Source: Marinomonas algarum (GTDB lineage Bacteria > Pseudomonadota > Gammaproteobacteria > Pseudomonadales > Marinomonadaceae). From it: 64,000 nt of DNA. Of this stretch, positions 43,215 to 51,473 are shown piece by piece (positions within the stretch are counted from its first letter, which is position 1; each line of letters opens with the position of its first letter). The stretch lies in contig NZ_JAJATW010000008.1 of NCBI RefSeq assembly GCF_020532605.1, positions 1 through 64,000 of the forward strand, in the 5' to 3' direction. The notes beneath the pieces were generated by a model. The model was not told the DNA's origin. It made no database searches and saw nothing but the letters and a program-made list of their open reading frames with translations. The translations under genes were made by a program, and so were the position numbers.

Positions 43215-43898
43215 TTGAGTTCATCGTATCAGAAGCTGAGTCGGCGAATTGGGTACTTTTTTGCTGACCTTGGACTGCTTGAACTGGCGCTAACGCACCG
43301 TAGTTTTGGTGGCAAAAACAACGAGCGCCTTGAATTTTTGGGTGACTCAATCCTTAACTACGTGATTGCGGAAGACTTATTTCACCGCTTTCCTAAAGCC
43401 AAAGAAGGGGAGCTGAGTCGTTTGCGTGCTTCTCTTGTAAAAGGCGACACCTTAGCGGAATTGGCGCGAGAGTTTCAGTTAGGGGATTACCTTAAGCTGG
43501 GCGCTGGCGAATTAAAAAGCGGTGGCTTTAGACGTGACTCCATCTTAGCGGACACGGTTGAAGGTATCATCGGTGGTATGTATTTGGATGCTGGCATGGA
43601 CGTTTGTCGTCAGCACATTTTAGAATGGTACAAAGAGCGCTTGGATGCAACGTCGCTGAAAGTGGTGACAAAAGACGCGAAAACACGTCTTCAAGAGTAT
43701 TTGCAAGCACGTAAACATGCTTTGCCTCAATATGACGTGGTGAACATTGTGGGCGACCCCCATGACCAATTGTTCTATGTACATTGTTTTATTGAGTTGT
43801 GTGACGAAGCCATCGAAGGTAAAGGTAACAGCCGTCGTATTGCTGAGCAAAATGCCGCGGCGAAAGCCCTAAAGCAGTTGGAAAAAAAGCATGTCTGA
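43215..43898 (+). CDS. rnc: Ribonuclease III
   Basis: The protein has 227 residues. The RNase III domain has the signature [11 protein letters not shown] and the second acidic cluster in [16 protein letters not shown] double-stranded-RNA-binding domain follows from about 155 to the end ([31 protein letters not shown]). It processes rRNA precursors and structured mRNAs. The start is TTG with GGAG six bases upstream. It overlaps era by 8 bp. Confidence 0.95.
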   Translation: MSSSYQKLSRRIGYFFADLGLLELALTHRSFGGKNNERLEFLGDSILNYVIAEDLFHRFPKAKEGELSRLRASLVKGDTLAELAREFQLGDYLKLGAGELKSGGFRRDSILADTVEGIIGGMYLDAGMDVCRQHILEWYKERLDATSLKVVTKDAKTRLQEYLQARKHALPQYDVVNIVGDPHDQLFYVHCFIELCDEAIEGKGNSRRIAEQNAAAKALKQLEKKHV

Positions 43899-44799
43899 CG
43901 TGGAAGTTGAAATCACCCATTGTGGTTATATTGCCATTGTTGGTCGCCCGAATGTCGGTAAATCGACTCTTTTGAACCACATACTGGGGCAGAAGCTGTC
44001 GATTACCTCTCGAAAGCCGCAAACCACCCGCGACCAAATTCTGGGCGTGAAAACAGAAGGCCATGTGCAGGCGATTTATGTGGATACACCAGGGCTGCAT
44101 TTAGGTGAGGCCAAAGCCATTAACCGCATTATGAATAAAACTGCGGCAGCGGCGTTAAAAGATGTGGATCTTGTACTGTTTGTGATCGATGCGGATCGTT
44201 GGACGGAAGAAGATGAGTCTGTTTTGCAAAAAGTGAAGCATGCTCGTTGCCCCGTGATCCTGGTGGTCAATAAGGTCGATCAGCTTGATCAAAAAGAAGA
44301 CTTGTTACCACGTCTGGCCAATTTGTCAGAGCGGATGAATTTCTCACAAATCGTGCCTATTTCTGCACTGCGTAATAACAATCTTGATCGTCTAGAGCGC
44401 TTAGTGGAAAGCTATATGCCAGAAGGCACACAGTTTTACCCTGAAGATCAGATTACCAACCGCAGTTCTCGCTTTTTGGCAGCGGAAATTGTGCGTGAGA
44501 AAATCACCCGTCAATTAGGTCAGGAAGTGCCCTATGAAGTGGCGGTACAGATTGAAGAGTTTGTTTATGAAGAATCCGCCATTCATATCAGTGCTTTGAT
44601 CTTGGTGGAAAGAAACGGACAAAAAAGGATTATTATCGGCGAACGTGGCGATAAAATTAAGCTGATTGGTAAAGAAGCTCGTATTGATATGGAAAATTTG
44701 TTTCAGCATAAAGTCATGCTGAACTTGTGGATTAAGGTACGTTCTGGCTGGTCAGACGACGAACGCGCTTTGGCCAGCTTGGGTTACCAAGAAGAGTAA
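43891..44799 (+). CDS. era: GTPase Era
   Basis: The protein has 302 residues. The G domain has [13 protein letters not shown] (G1), TTRDQI (G2), DTPGLH (G3) and NKVDQL (G4), and a C-terminal KH domain (about 200-290) has [19 protein letters not shown]. It binds 16S rRNA and helps 30S assembly. Its start lies inside rnc (8-bp overlap), which suggests coupled translation. Confidence 0.95.
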   Translation: MSDVEVEITHCGYIAIVGRPNVGKSTLLNHILGQKLSITSRKPQTTRDQILGVKTEGHVQAIYVDTPGLHLGEAKAINRIMNKTAAAALKDVDLVLFVIDADRWTEEDESVLQKVKHARCPVILVVNKVDQLDQKEDLLPRLANLSERMNFSQIVPISALRNNNLDRLERLVESYMPEGTQFYPEDQITNRSSRFLAAEIVREKITRQLGQEVPYEVAVQIEEFVYEESAIHISALILVERNGQKRIIIGERGDKIKLIGKEARIDMENLFQHKVMLNLWIKVRSGWSDDERALASLGYQEE

Positions 44800-44803
44800 G
44801 GGT

Positions 44804-45544
44804 ATGCGCGTATCTGCGTATGTTATTCACACTCGACCCTTTCAAGATAATAAAATACTGCTGGATTTATTAACCCAAGAGCAGGGCTTGATCCGAGGTG
44901 TGTGGCGTTTACCAAAAAAAGAGGCTCGGGTGATACCTGGGCCTTTTTTATGCTACGAAGTAGAGTGTGCTGGACGAGGTGAGTTAAAAACCATCAAAAG
45001 CCTTGAGTCACTCAGTGCTGCCTCGTCATTAGAGGGGCTACCACTTTATGCGGCCTTGTATGTACACGAGCTGTTAGAAAAGCTATTGCCGATTAACTTG
45101 CCATTACCCGACATGTTTGTTCTGTATCAATGGCTTATCAACAGTTTGCACTCAGGCGCCCCTATTGCTCCGGTCTTGCGGCGTTTTGAGGTGGGGTTAT
45201 TTTCCGAGTTAGGCATGGGCATTAATATGGTGAGCACCGGGCGGGGAGAATCCATCCAGCCGAGACAGCTTTATCAGTTTCATTATAAGTTTGGCCTTCG
45301 TCCCTATTATGGTGAGATACCAAAGCAGCTTCCTATGTTGTTTGTTGAGGGGCAAATTGCGATGAACTATCACGCTGGGCGCTGGACCGATAAGCAGGTG
45401 TTGAGTTTGGCAAAGGAATTACATCGTCATTGGCTTGATAGCTTGCTTAACGGAAAACCGATTACTGCGCGGCGCCTTCTTCCTCAGCAGCCCTTTCAAG
45501 GTGAGCGCCATCTCGGTGTACCGATTTTTCGGTATGGCCTCTGA
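44804..45544 (+). CDS. recO: DNA repair protein RecO
   Basis: The protein has 246 residues. An N-terminal OB-fold (AYVIHTRPFQDNKILLDLLTQEQGLIRGV) and a helical middle (LYAALYVHELLEKLLP) are followed by a poorly conserved C-terminal part that in many gammaproteobacteria lacks the zinc cysteines, as here. It works with RecR to load RecA on gapped DNA. It starts 4 bp after era. The gap to acpS is 43 bp. Confidence 0.9.
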   Translation: MRVSAYVIHTRPFQDNKILLDLLTQEQGLIRGVWRLPKKEARVIPGPFLCYEVECAGRGELKTIKSLESLSAASSLEGLPLYAALYVHELLEKLLPINLPLPDMFVLYQWLINSLHSGAPIAPVLRRFEVGLFSELGMGINMVSTGRGESIQPRQLYQFHYKFGLRPYYGEIPKQLPMLFVEGQIAMNYHAGRWTDKQVLSLAKELHRHWLDSLLNGKPITARRLLPQQPFQGERHLGVPIFRYGL

Positions 45545-45587
45545 TAACGTTTATGTTTAACGTATTAAACTTTTATTAGGACAGACT

Positions 45588-45974
45588 GTGATTATTGGTA
45601 TTGGGACAGACTTGGTCGACATTGCACGTATCGCACAATCGGTAGCGCGTTTAGGTGAACGCTTTATTGATCGCATATTAACCCCAGCGGAAAAGCAACA
45701 TTGGTCAAGTATCAGCAATTTAGAAAAAGCCAATGCGTATGTGGCGAAGCGTTTTGCGGCAAAGGAAGCCGCTGTCAAAGCCTTGGGGACAGGGATCGGT
45801 TCAGGTGTAAGCTTTCAGCATTTTGAGGTCAGCAATTTGCCCAGTGGACAGCCTGTGTTGACGGTAGCCGACAGCATTGCCCAACGCTATGACTTTCCGC
45901 TCACTTGGCACCTTAGTTTAACCGATGAAAAAGCCTACGCTCAGGCGTTTGTGATTGTTGAGTCCAAATCCTGA
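45588..45974 (+). CDS. acpS: Holo-[acyl-carrier-protein] synthase
   Basis: The protein has 128 residues. IIGIGTDLVDIARI holds the Mg-binding Asp and FAAKEAAVKALGTGI the Glu and the CoA-binding Lys. It moves the 4'-phosphopantetheine group from CoA to acyl carrier protein. GTG at 45588 is the start, following AGGACAGACT. Usually pdxJ sits between recO and acpS. Here it is missing. The last 34 bp overlap the converging kinase gene. Confidence 0.93.
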   Translation: MIIGIGTDLVDIARIAQSVARLGERFIDRILTPAEKQHWSSISNLEKANAYVAKRFAAKEAAVKALGTGIGSGVSFQHFEVSNLPSGQPVLTVADSIAQRYDFPLTWHLSLTDEKAYAQAFVIVESKS

Positions 45975-48748
45975 GGCCAAGCAATGAGTTGTCGGTTGGC
46001 CAGTAGGTCGTCAATGCTTTCCACAAAATCGTCTACAACGCCCTCGACTTCCTCTAGTCCCAGTTCTTTTAGGTGCGTTTCCAAATAACCGGCATGCAGC
46101 GCTATGTTGATCGTGCCGGTGTACTTTGATGCGCCGTGAATACGGTGCACGACTTCGATGAGTTTCTTTGTGTCCTGGTGTTCTAAATGGTGTTGAATCA
46201 ACTTTTTCTCTGCATCAAGGGAATCTGCCAGCATATCAAACATTTCTTTTGCAATATTGGCTTTGCCATCGACGATGCCAAGCGCTTTGTCCATATCAAA
46301 AATAGTGTGTAACTTGGCGTCAATCTGATCTTGCAGAGTTTCCGTCGAAGAGCACCACCTATCAATGGTATTGAGCAGTAACTCTTCGTCAATCGGTTTG
46401 CTCAAATACGCGTTCATGCCACTGGCTAAGATCTGTTGTTGCTCTGATGCTAAGGCGTGAGCGGTTAAGGCAACGATGGGCGTGTTCTGATAATCTTCCA
46501 GCGCTCGAAGATGTTGGGTGGTTTCCATACCGTCCATTTCAGGCATTTGAATGTCCATAAAAATCATATCGAAATGCTGTTGTTGGGCGATTTCGATTGC
46601 TTGTTGGCCGCTGTAAACGAGCGTGATGTCTACCCCAATCGGTGTGAGCCAGTGATTCAGCAGCTGTAAGTTAATGGGGGAATCGTCTACGGCTAAGATG
46701 CTTAGTCCTTTGAGTTTTTCATGCAGATCGTTGAGTGCCTTAGGTTGGTATGGCGTGAGTGCCGTCCCATCGTCGAGACGTTGCAAGGCATGGTAAAGGC
46801 GTTCGTGACTGATTGGTTTTAGTAAAATATCACTGCAAAGGTGTTTTAAGTCTCGATAATGGGCAACCTGCCCCGGTGGTTGCACCATTAAAATGCAAGG
46901 GATACCAAACTCTTGGTAAGCGTAAGTCACCAGTTCTTGGGCTTCGACAACGCTTTGTTCATCGGGCATGGCACTGAGTAATAAAGCGTCGATGTTTTGT
47001 TCATTGGTACTTAATAGCGCAATCATTTGCTCTAAGTCTGAGCAACTAGCACAACTGACACCAATACCTTGTAAGTAGTTGGTTAGGTAGCTTTTGTACG
47101 TGGTACTGGGCTCTAAAAGTGCCACATGGAAATTTAGTGTGGGGTGATGACAAGGTTGTTTGTTGGAGGTTTTGAGTTTAATGGTAAAGCGAAAGGTCGA
47201 ACCAATACTGGGATCACTGCTGACTTCTATTTTACCGTGCATTTGTTCAACCAGCTTTTTCGTGATGACCAAGCCCAAACCGGTGCCGCCGAATTGTCTG
47301 GTGGTGCTGGTGTCCACTTGAGAGAAGGGTTTAAACAAACGGTGTATTTTGTGCTCTGGAATGCCAATCCCCGTGTCGATGATTTGAAACGACAAGGTGA
47401 TGTCTTGATCCGATTGGCAAGCAATGGATACCCGGGTTCTCACGGAGCCTTGGTGAGTGAATTTAATCGCATTTCCGATTAGGTTGGTCAAAATCTGACG
47501 CACCCGTGTACCATCCCCCAGGAACCATTCTGGCATATCAGGGTGGTATTCGGGCACCAAGTCGATCTGCTTTTCTTTGCTAAGTAAGTTGATGCTTAAG
47601 GTTTGGTACACATCATCGATAAGCGTTTTTAGATTGAAGTGGTTGCTTTCTAGGCTAAGTTTGCCAGCTTCTATTTTGGAAAAATCCAAAATGTCGCCAA
47701 TGATCGCTAATAAGCTGTTGGTTGATTGCTCGATGGTATCGATATAAATGCGTTGTTGTGTGTCTTGAATGCTTTTTTGCAGCGTCTTGGTGTAGCCCAA
47801 AATAGCGTTCAGTGGGGTGCGCACTTCGTGGCTGATATTGGCGAGAAACTGCGATTTTAAGCGATTAGACTCCATGGCTTCACGGTTTGCGATGTGTAAT
47901 TGTGCGCTTTTCTCTTCCATGCTGTCCATACTGCGACGGATGTCTTCGGTGGACTGTTCTATGCCACTGATCAACTCGTCGTTATGGTTTTCTAAGCGGT
48001 CGGCTAAGTCTAAAAAGTCTTTTTGTAAAGCCTCGTATTCAACAGGAAGTTTGATCAGTTTCGCGTTGGAAAACTGCCCCTTGACCAATTTATTGAGTGA
48101 CGTGGTTAATTTATCAATGGGTTTGGTCAGTTTGGTGGTGATGCGTAACGTGGTGATAATCACTAAGATATTAAACAACACCAAGAAAAACATCACGATG
48201 CTGGCGTACTGGTATTTTTCGACCTGAATCGCCGCGGTGTTGGCCTCTATTTTTACCCAGCCAATCAGGCTGCGTTGATTCAATGGGTTGAACAGTTCAG
48301 CGTTTACATCGAATACATTATCAGGGGCGTTACTGGTGTAGTAGATAGGACTCATGGATTGTAAAAAGTGGCCTAACTGCCTTATTTGCAGTGTGTCTGG
48401 AAAGCCGACCTCTTGGATGCTTGGTACCTTGCCAAGTTCGGCGATGATGTTTTGTTCGCTGTTAAAAAGTCGGACACTGCTGATGTCTGTACTGTTTAAC
48501 GCATTTTGGAGAATACGATACATCATGCTTTGATCAGAAAAGACAATGGCGTATTCGCTGGTGGTTGCCACCTGTTCGGTGATGTGGGAAACACGCTCTT
48601 TTAAATGGCGGTTAAGGTCGTGAAAGCGGGTGGTTAATAAAAAAACGCCCACCAGTAACGACACCAAAAAGATAGGGGTGTACAGCGTCCAAAATAGCTT
48701 ATGACTGAGGCGAAGGGGCGATAAAGAATGCATCAAGGGTATTTTCAT
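45941..48748 (-). CDS. barA: BarA/GacS-like hybrid sensor histidine kinase
   Basis: The 935-residue protein has two membrane segments (about 17-38 and 180-200) enclosing a periplasmic sensor part, then HAMP and a coiled coil. The kinase core has FLANISHEVRTPLNAILGY (phosphorylated His), DGTRVRQILTNLIGNAIKF and GTGLGL. A degenerate receiver-like section is followed by a receiver with DIQMPEMDG, and a C-terminal Hpt domain has RIHGASKYTG. This is the BarA/GacS phosphorelay layout, whose partner UvrY/GacA drives CsrA-binding small RNAs. ATG 48748 is favoured, with an in-frame TTG three codons earlier. A lipoprotein gene lies directly upstream. Confidence 0.88.
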   Translation of the reverse strand: MKIPLMHSLSPLRLSHKLFWTLYTPIFLVSLLVGVFLLTTRFHDLNRHLKERVSHITEQVATTSEYAIVFSDQSMMYRILQNALNSTDISSVRLFNSEQNIIAELGKVPSIQEVGFPDTLQIRQLGHFLQSMSPIYYTSNAPDNVFDVNAELFNPLNQRSLIGWVKIEANTAAIQVEKYQYASIVMFFLVLFNILVIITTLRITTKLTKPIDKLTTSLNKLVKGQFSNAKLIKLPVEYEALQKDFLDLADRLENHNDELISGIEQSTEDIRRSMDSMEEKSAQLHIANREAMESNRLKSQFLANISHEVRTPLNAILGYTKTLQKSIQDTQQRIYIDTIEQSTNSLLAIIGDILDFSKIEAGKLSLESNHFNLKTLIDDVYQTLSINLLSKEKQIDLVPEYHPDMPEWFLGDGTRVRQILTNLIGNAIKFTHQGSVRTRVSIACQSDQDITLSFQIIDTGIGIPEHKIHRLFKPFSQVDTSTTRQFGGTGLGLVITKKLVEQMHGKIEVSSDPSIGSTFRFTIKLKTSNKQPCHHPTLNFHVALLEPSTTYKSYLTNYLQGIGVSCASCSDLEQMIALLSTNEQNIDALLLSAMPDEQSVVEAQELVTYAYQEFGIPCILMVQPPGQVAHYRDLKHLCSDILLKPISHERLYHALQRLDDGTALTPYQPKALNDLHEKLKGLSILAVDDSPINLQLLNHWLTPIGVDITLVYSGQQAIEIAQQQHFDMIFMDIQMPEMDGMETTQHLRALEDYQNTPIVALTAHALASEQQQILASGMNAYLSKPIDEELLLNTIDRWCSSTETLQDQIDAKLHTIFDMDKALGIVDGKANIAKEMFDMLADSLDAEKKLIQHHLEHQDTKKLIEVVHRIHGASKYTGTINIALHAGYLETHLKELGLEEVEGVVDDFVESIDDLLANRQLIAWPQDLDSTITNA

Positions 48749-48769
48749 AAAAACCAAAAAGAGAACAAA

Positions 48770-49006
48770 TTAATAGCAGGCCAAATTGCCTTGTTGTTTG
48801 CGTTGTTGGCAGGCTTTTTCATAACGATCACACCGCGTCTGTTGGGAAGAAGAGGGGTTATCAAGATAAGCACAGTGACGCCACTTTATACGCAGTTCTG
48901 CATTGCTTAATTGGCTCAAATCATCAGCCGGTGAGTCGCAACCCGAAAGGACGGACAGTAAGCAAAATAAGCAAAAAATGCGCATTTTAAAGGTAAAAAA
49001 CGTCAT
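48770..49006 (-). CDS. Small Cys-rich lipoprotein upstream of the barA-like gene
   Basis: The protein has 78 residues. A basic start (FKMR) and hydrophobic stretch end in the lipobox LSGC (C23), so the mature part is a lipoprotein of about 56 residues with four further Cys. AAGG lies about six bases before the ATG at 49006. The stop is 21 bp from the kinase start on the same strand, indicating co-transcription. The function is unknown. A sensory or stabilising partner of the kinase is a guess. Confidence 0.7.
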   Translation of the reverse strand: MTFFTFKMRIFCLFCLLSVLSGCDSPADDLSQLSNAELRIKWRHCAYLDNPSSSQQTRCDRYEKACQQRKQQGNLACY

Positions 49007-49128
49007 ACGTTGCCTTGGGCACTAAGTTTATAACGCTTTCTTATTGTACTGTTTGGCATAAGTGTTCTTAAATAGACGCTAAGCAATAAGTGTCATTCCC
49101 TAAGTCATCAATGTCAACGAAGTTTTTT

Positions 49129-50022
49129 ATGATCGAATATCCGAGTATTGAGTCCTTAATTGGTCAAACCCCATTGGTGCGCTTACAGCGCCTTAACCCT
49201 AACCCAAGTAATACTATTTTACTTAAATTAGAAGGACAAAACCCAGCCGGTTCTGTTAAAGACCGTCCCGCTTTGAATATGATTGTTCAAGCGGAATTAC
49301 GCGGCGACATCAAACCTGGTGACAGCCTTATTGAAGCGACCAGCGGCAATACGGGCATTGCACTGGCAATGGCGGCGGCGATCAAAGGCTATAAGATGCA
49401 TTTGATTATGCCCGACAACATGAGCCAAGAACGTAAGTCGGCGATGTCTGCTTATGGTGCGGTCTTACACCTGGTGAGCAAAGAAGAAGGGATGGAGAGA
49501 GCCCGTGATCTTGCGCAAGAAATGCAAGAACAAGGCAAGGGAATTGTGTTAAATCAATTTGCGAACCCTGATAACCCGAGTGCCCACTATGTTTCAACAG
49601 GGCCAGAAATCTGGCAGCAAACACAAGGTACGGTCACGCATTTTATCAGTTCCATGGGCACCACAGGGACAATAATGGGGGTTTCCCATTATTTGAAAGA
49701 GCAAAACAGCGACATTCAGATCGTGGGATTGCAGCCTCAGGATGGTGCGAGTATCCCAGGTATTCGTCGCTGGCCTAAAGAATATTTGCCGTCTATTTTT
49801 GAAGAGACCCGCGTTGATCGCATCATGGATGTGTCGCAAGATGTTGCTGAAACCACCATGCGCCGTTTGGCGAGAGAAGAGGGTATTTTCTGCGGTGTGT
49901 CTTCCGGTGGCTCTGTGGGCACGGCATTGGCGCTGTCAGAAGAACTCAACAATGCGGTCATTGTGGCCATTATTTGTGATCGCGGTGACCGTTATCTGTC
50001 GACCGGTTTGTTTGACCACTAA
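49129..50022 (+). CDS. cysM: Cysteine synthase B (O-acetylserine sulfhydrylase B)
   Basis: The 297 residues form a PLP fold-type II enzyme. SIESLIGQTPLVRLQRL opens it. The PLP Lys is in NPAGSVKDRPALNM, the substrate loop is EATSGNTGIALAMAAAIKGY, and GTTGTIMGVSHYLKE is the phosphate-binding loop. It makes cysteine, or S-sulfocysteine from thiosulfate. In the CysM branch the Ser-rich loop ends in RRWP/KEYLP-like text as here. The start is taken at ATG 49129. Upstream in-frame codons exist and no clear ribosome-binding site decides. Confidence 0.92.
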   Translation: MIEYPSIESLIGQTPLVRLQRLNPNPSNTILLKLEGQNPAGSVKDRPALNMIVQAELRGDIKPGDSLIEATSGNTGIALAMAAAIKGYKMHLIMPDNMSQERKSAMSAYGAVLHLVSKEEGMERARDLAQEMQEQGKGIVLNQFANPDNPSAHYVSTGPEIWQQTQGTVTHFISSMGTTGTIMGVSHYLKEQNSDIQIVGLQPQDGASIPGIRRWPKEYLPSIFEETRVDRIMDVSQDVAETTMRRLAREEGIFCGVSSGGSVGTALALSEELNNAVIVAIICDRGDRYLSTGLFDH

Positions 50023-50125
50023 CCGGTTAATCCATCATTAAGTTGGCCTGTGCGTGCAGTTTCACAAACAGATGGGATAGAATAGCCATCTATTTATCCC
50101 ATACTCAGGCAAAAGAGAGCCTCCT

Positions 50126-51457
50126 TTGAGAAGAAGAACCAACCCGCGTCGAACCGCGAAGCCTCAACCTATTGGCCCTATTCAGACCTATCAAGTGGAA
50201 GGTTTAACGCACGAAGCAAAAGGGGTCGCCCGTTTGCAAGGTAAGGTGACCTTCATTGAAGGTGCCTTACCGGGCGAGACGGTTGCCGCTCAGGTAACAA
50301 AGGCAGGTCGTCGTTTTGACGAAGCCATCCTGACCCAACTTATTGATGCCAGCCCTTATCGTGTTGAGCCGCCATGTCCCCATTTTGCCGCCTGTGGTGG
50401 TTGCAGTTTCCAACATCTTGTCAATGAACAGCAAGTTACAGCTAAGCATGCTTGGTTAGAAGGCCAGCTACGCAATCTCCCGATGAGGCAGCGTTTAGAG
50501 AACCTGACCGATGCCGCATTCGGTTATCGTCGTCGCGCCCGTTTGTCGGTGAATAAGGTGAAAGGCAAAATCGTGCTGGGGTTTCGTGGTAAAGCGTCAA
50601 GCGAGATTGTATCAATCGATCGTTGTGCGGTACTCACGGTCGCCTTGCAAGATGTTCTGGCGACGCTTCAACATGCGTTGTCCGAAGATGCCTTGGCAAC
50701 ACACATTGGTCATATCGAGTTGCTTGAAGACACCAAGGGGATCTCGGTCGTGATACGGCTAACCGCGATGGTCCCACCGTCTTTGATGCAATCTTGGCAA
50801 ACCTGGGCGCAGGACAACCAGCTCGCTTTGTATTGGCAAGCGCCAAAATCGAGCAAAGCCGAGGTATCACCAGAGGAAATGCGCTACTATGACGTGGCGG
50901 GCCTGAGATTACAGTACCATCCACAGGACTTTATTCAGGTCAATGCCGCTATGAATGACAAAATGGTGGCGCAAGCCATGGCGTGGCTTTCACCGGATAA
51001 ACAGGATGTGGTATTAGATTTGTTTTGTGGTGTGGGGAATTTTTCTTTACCTTTAGCTCAGCACGCTCATTCAGTGATAGGCGTAGAAGTGCAAGACAGC
51101 ATGGTCAATGCCGCCCGAGCGAATGCACAAATTAATGGGTTGGAAAATGTCCGCTTTGTGGCGGCCGATTTAACACAGGCGGATACCTTACAAAACACCG
51201 CTTCGGGGTTATTAACGGCGGGTGTGACCAAAGTGCTATTAGACCCCCCGCGTGCGGGGGCGTTGGAATTTTTAGACAGCATAATAAAACTGGCACCAAC
51301 GCAAATATTGTATGTTTCTTGCAATGCTTCTACGTTAGCAAGAGATGCCGAATACCTACTTGCAAAAGGATATCGCGTGGTAAAGGCAGGGTTGATGGAT
51401 ATGTTTCCTCAAACATCTCATGTTGAAACCATGATGTTATTGCAAAAAAAGAAGTGA
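50126..51457 (+). CDS. rlmD: 23S rRNA (uracil-1939 C5)-methyltransferase
   Basis: The protein has 443 residues. An N-terminal TRAM domain (VEGLTHEAKGVARLQGKVTFIEGALPGE) is followed by the iron-sulfur cysteines CPHFAACGGCSFQH, the SAM-binding VLDLFCGVGNFSLPLA and the catalytic Cys in LYVSCNASTLARD. It methylates U1939 of 23S rRNA. The TTG start fits the basic N-terminus seen in relatives. It is followed by relA after 16 bp. Confidence 0.94.
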   Translation: MRRRTNPRRTAKPQPIGPIQTYQVEGLTHEAKGVARLQGKVTFIEGALPGETVAAQVTKAGRRFDEAILTQLIDASPYRVEPPCPHFAACGGCSFQHLVNEQQVTAKHAWLEGQLRNLPMRQRLENLTDAAFGYRRRARLSVNKVKGKIVLGFRGKASSEIVSIDRCAVLTVALQDVLATLQHALSEDALATHIGHIELLEDTKGISVVIRLTAMVPPSLMQSWQTWAQDNQLALYWQAPKSSKAEVSPEEMRYYDVAGLRLQYHPQDFIQVNAAMNDKMVAQAMAWLSPDKQDVVLDLFCGVGNFSLPLAQHAHSVIGVEVQDSMVNAARANAQINGLENVRFVAADLTQADTLQNTASGLLTAGVTKVLLDPPRAGALEFLDSIIKLAPTQILYVSCNASTLARDAEYLLAKGYRVVKAGLMDMFPQTSHVETMMLLQKKK

Positions 51458-51473
51458 ATTGAAGGGCAGATAA

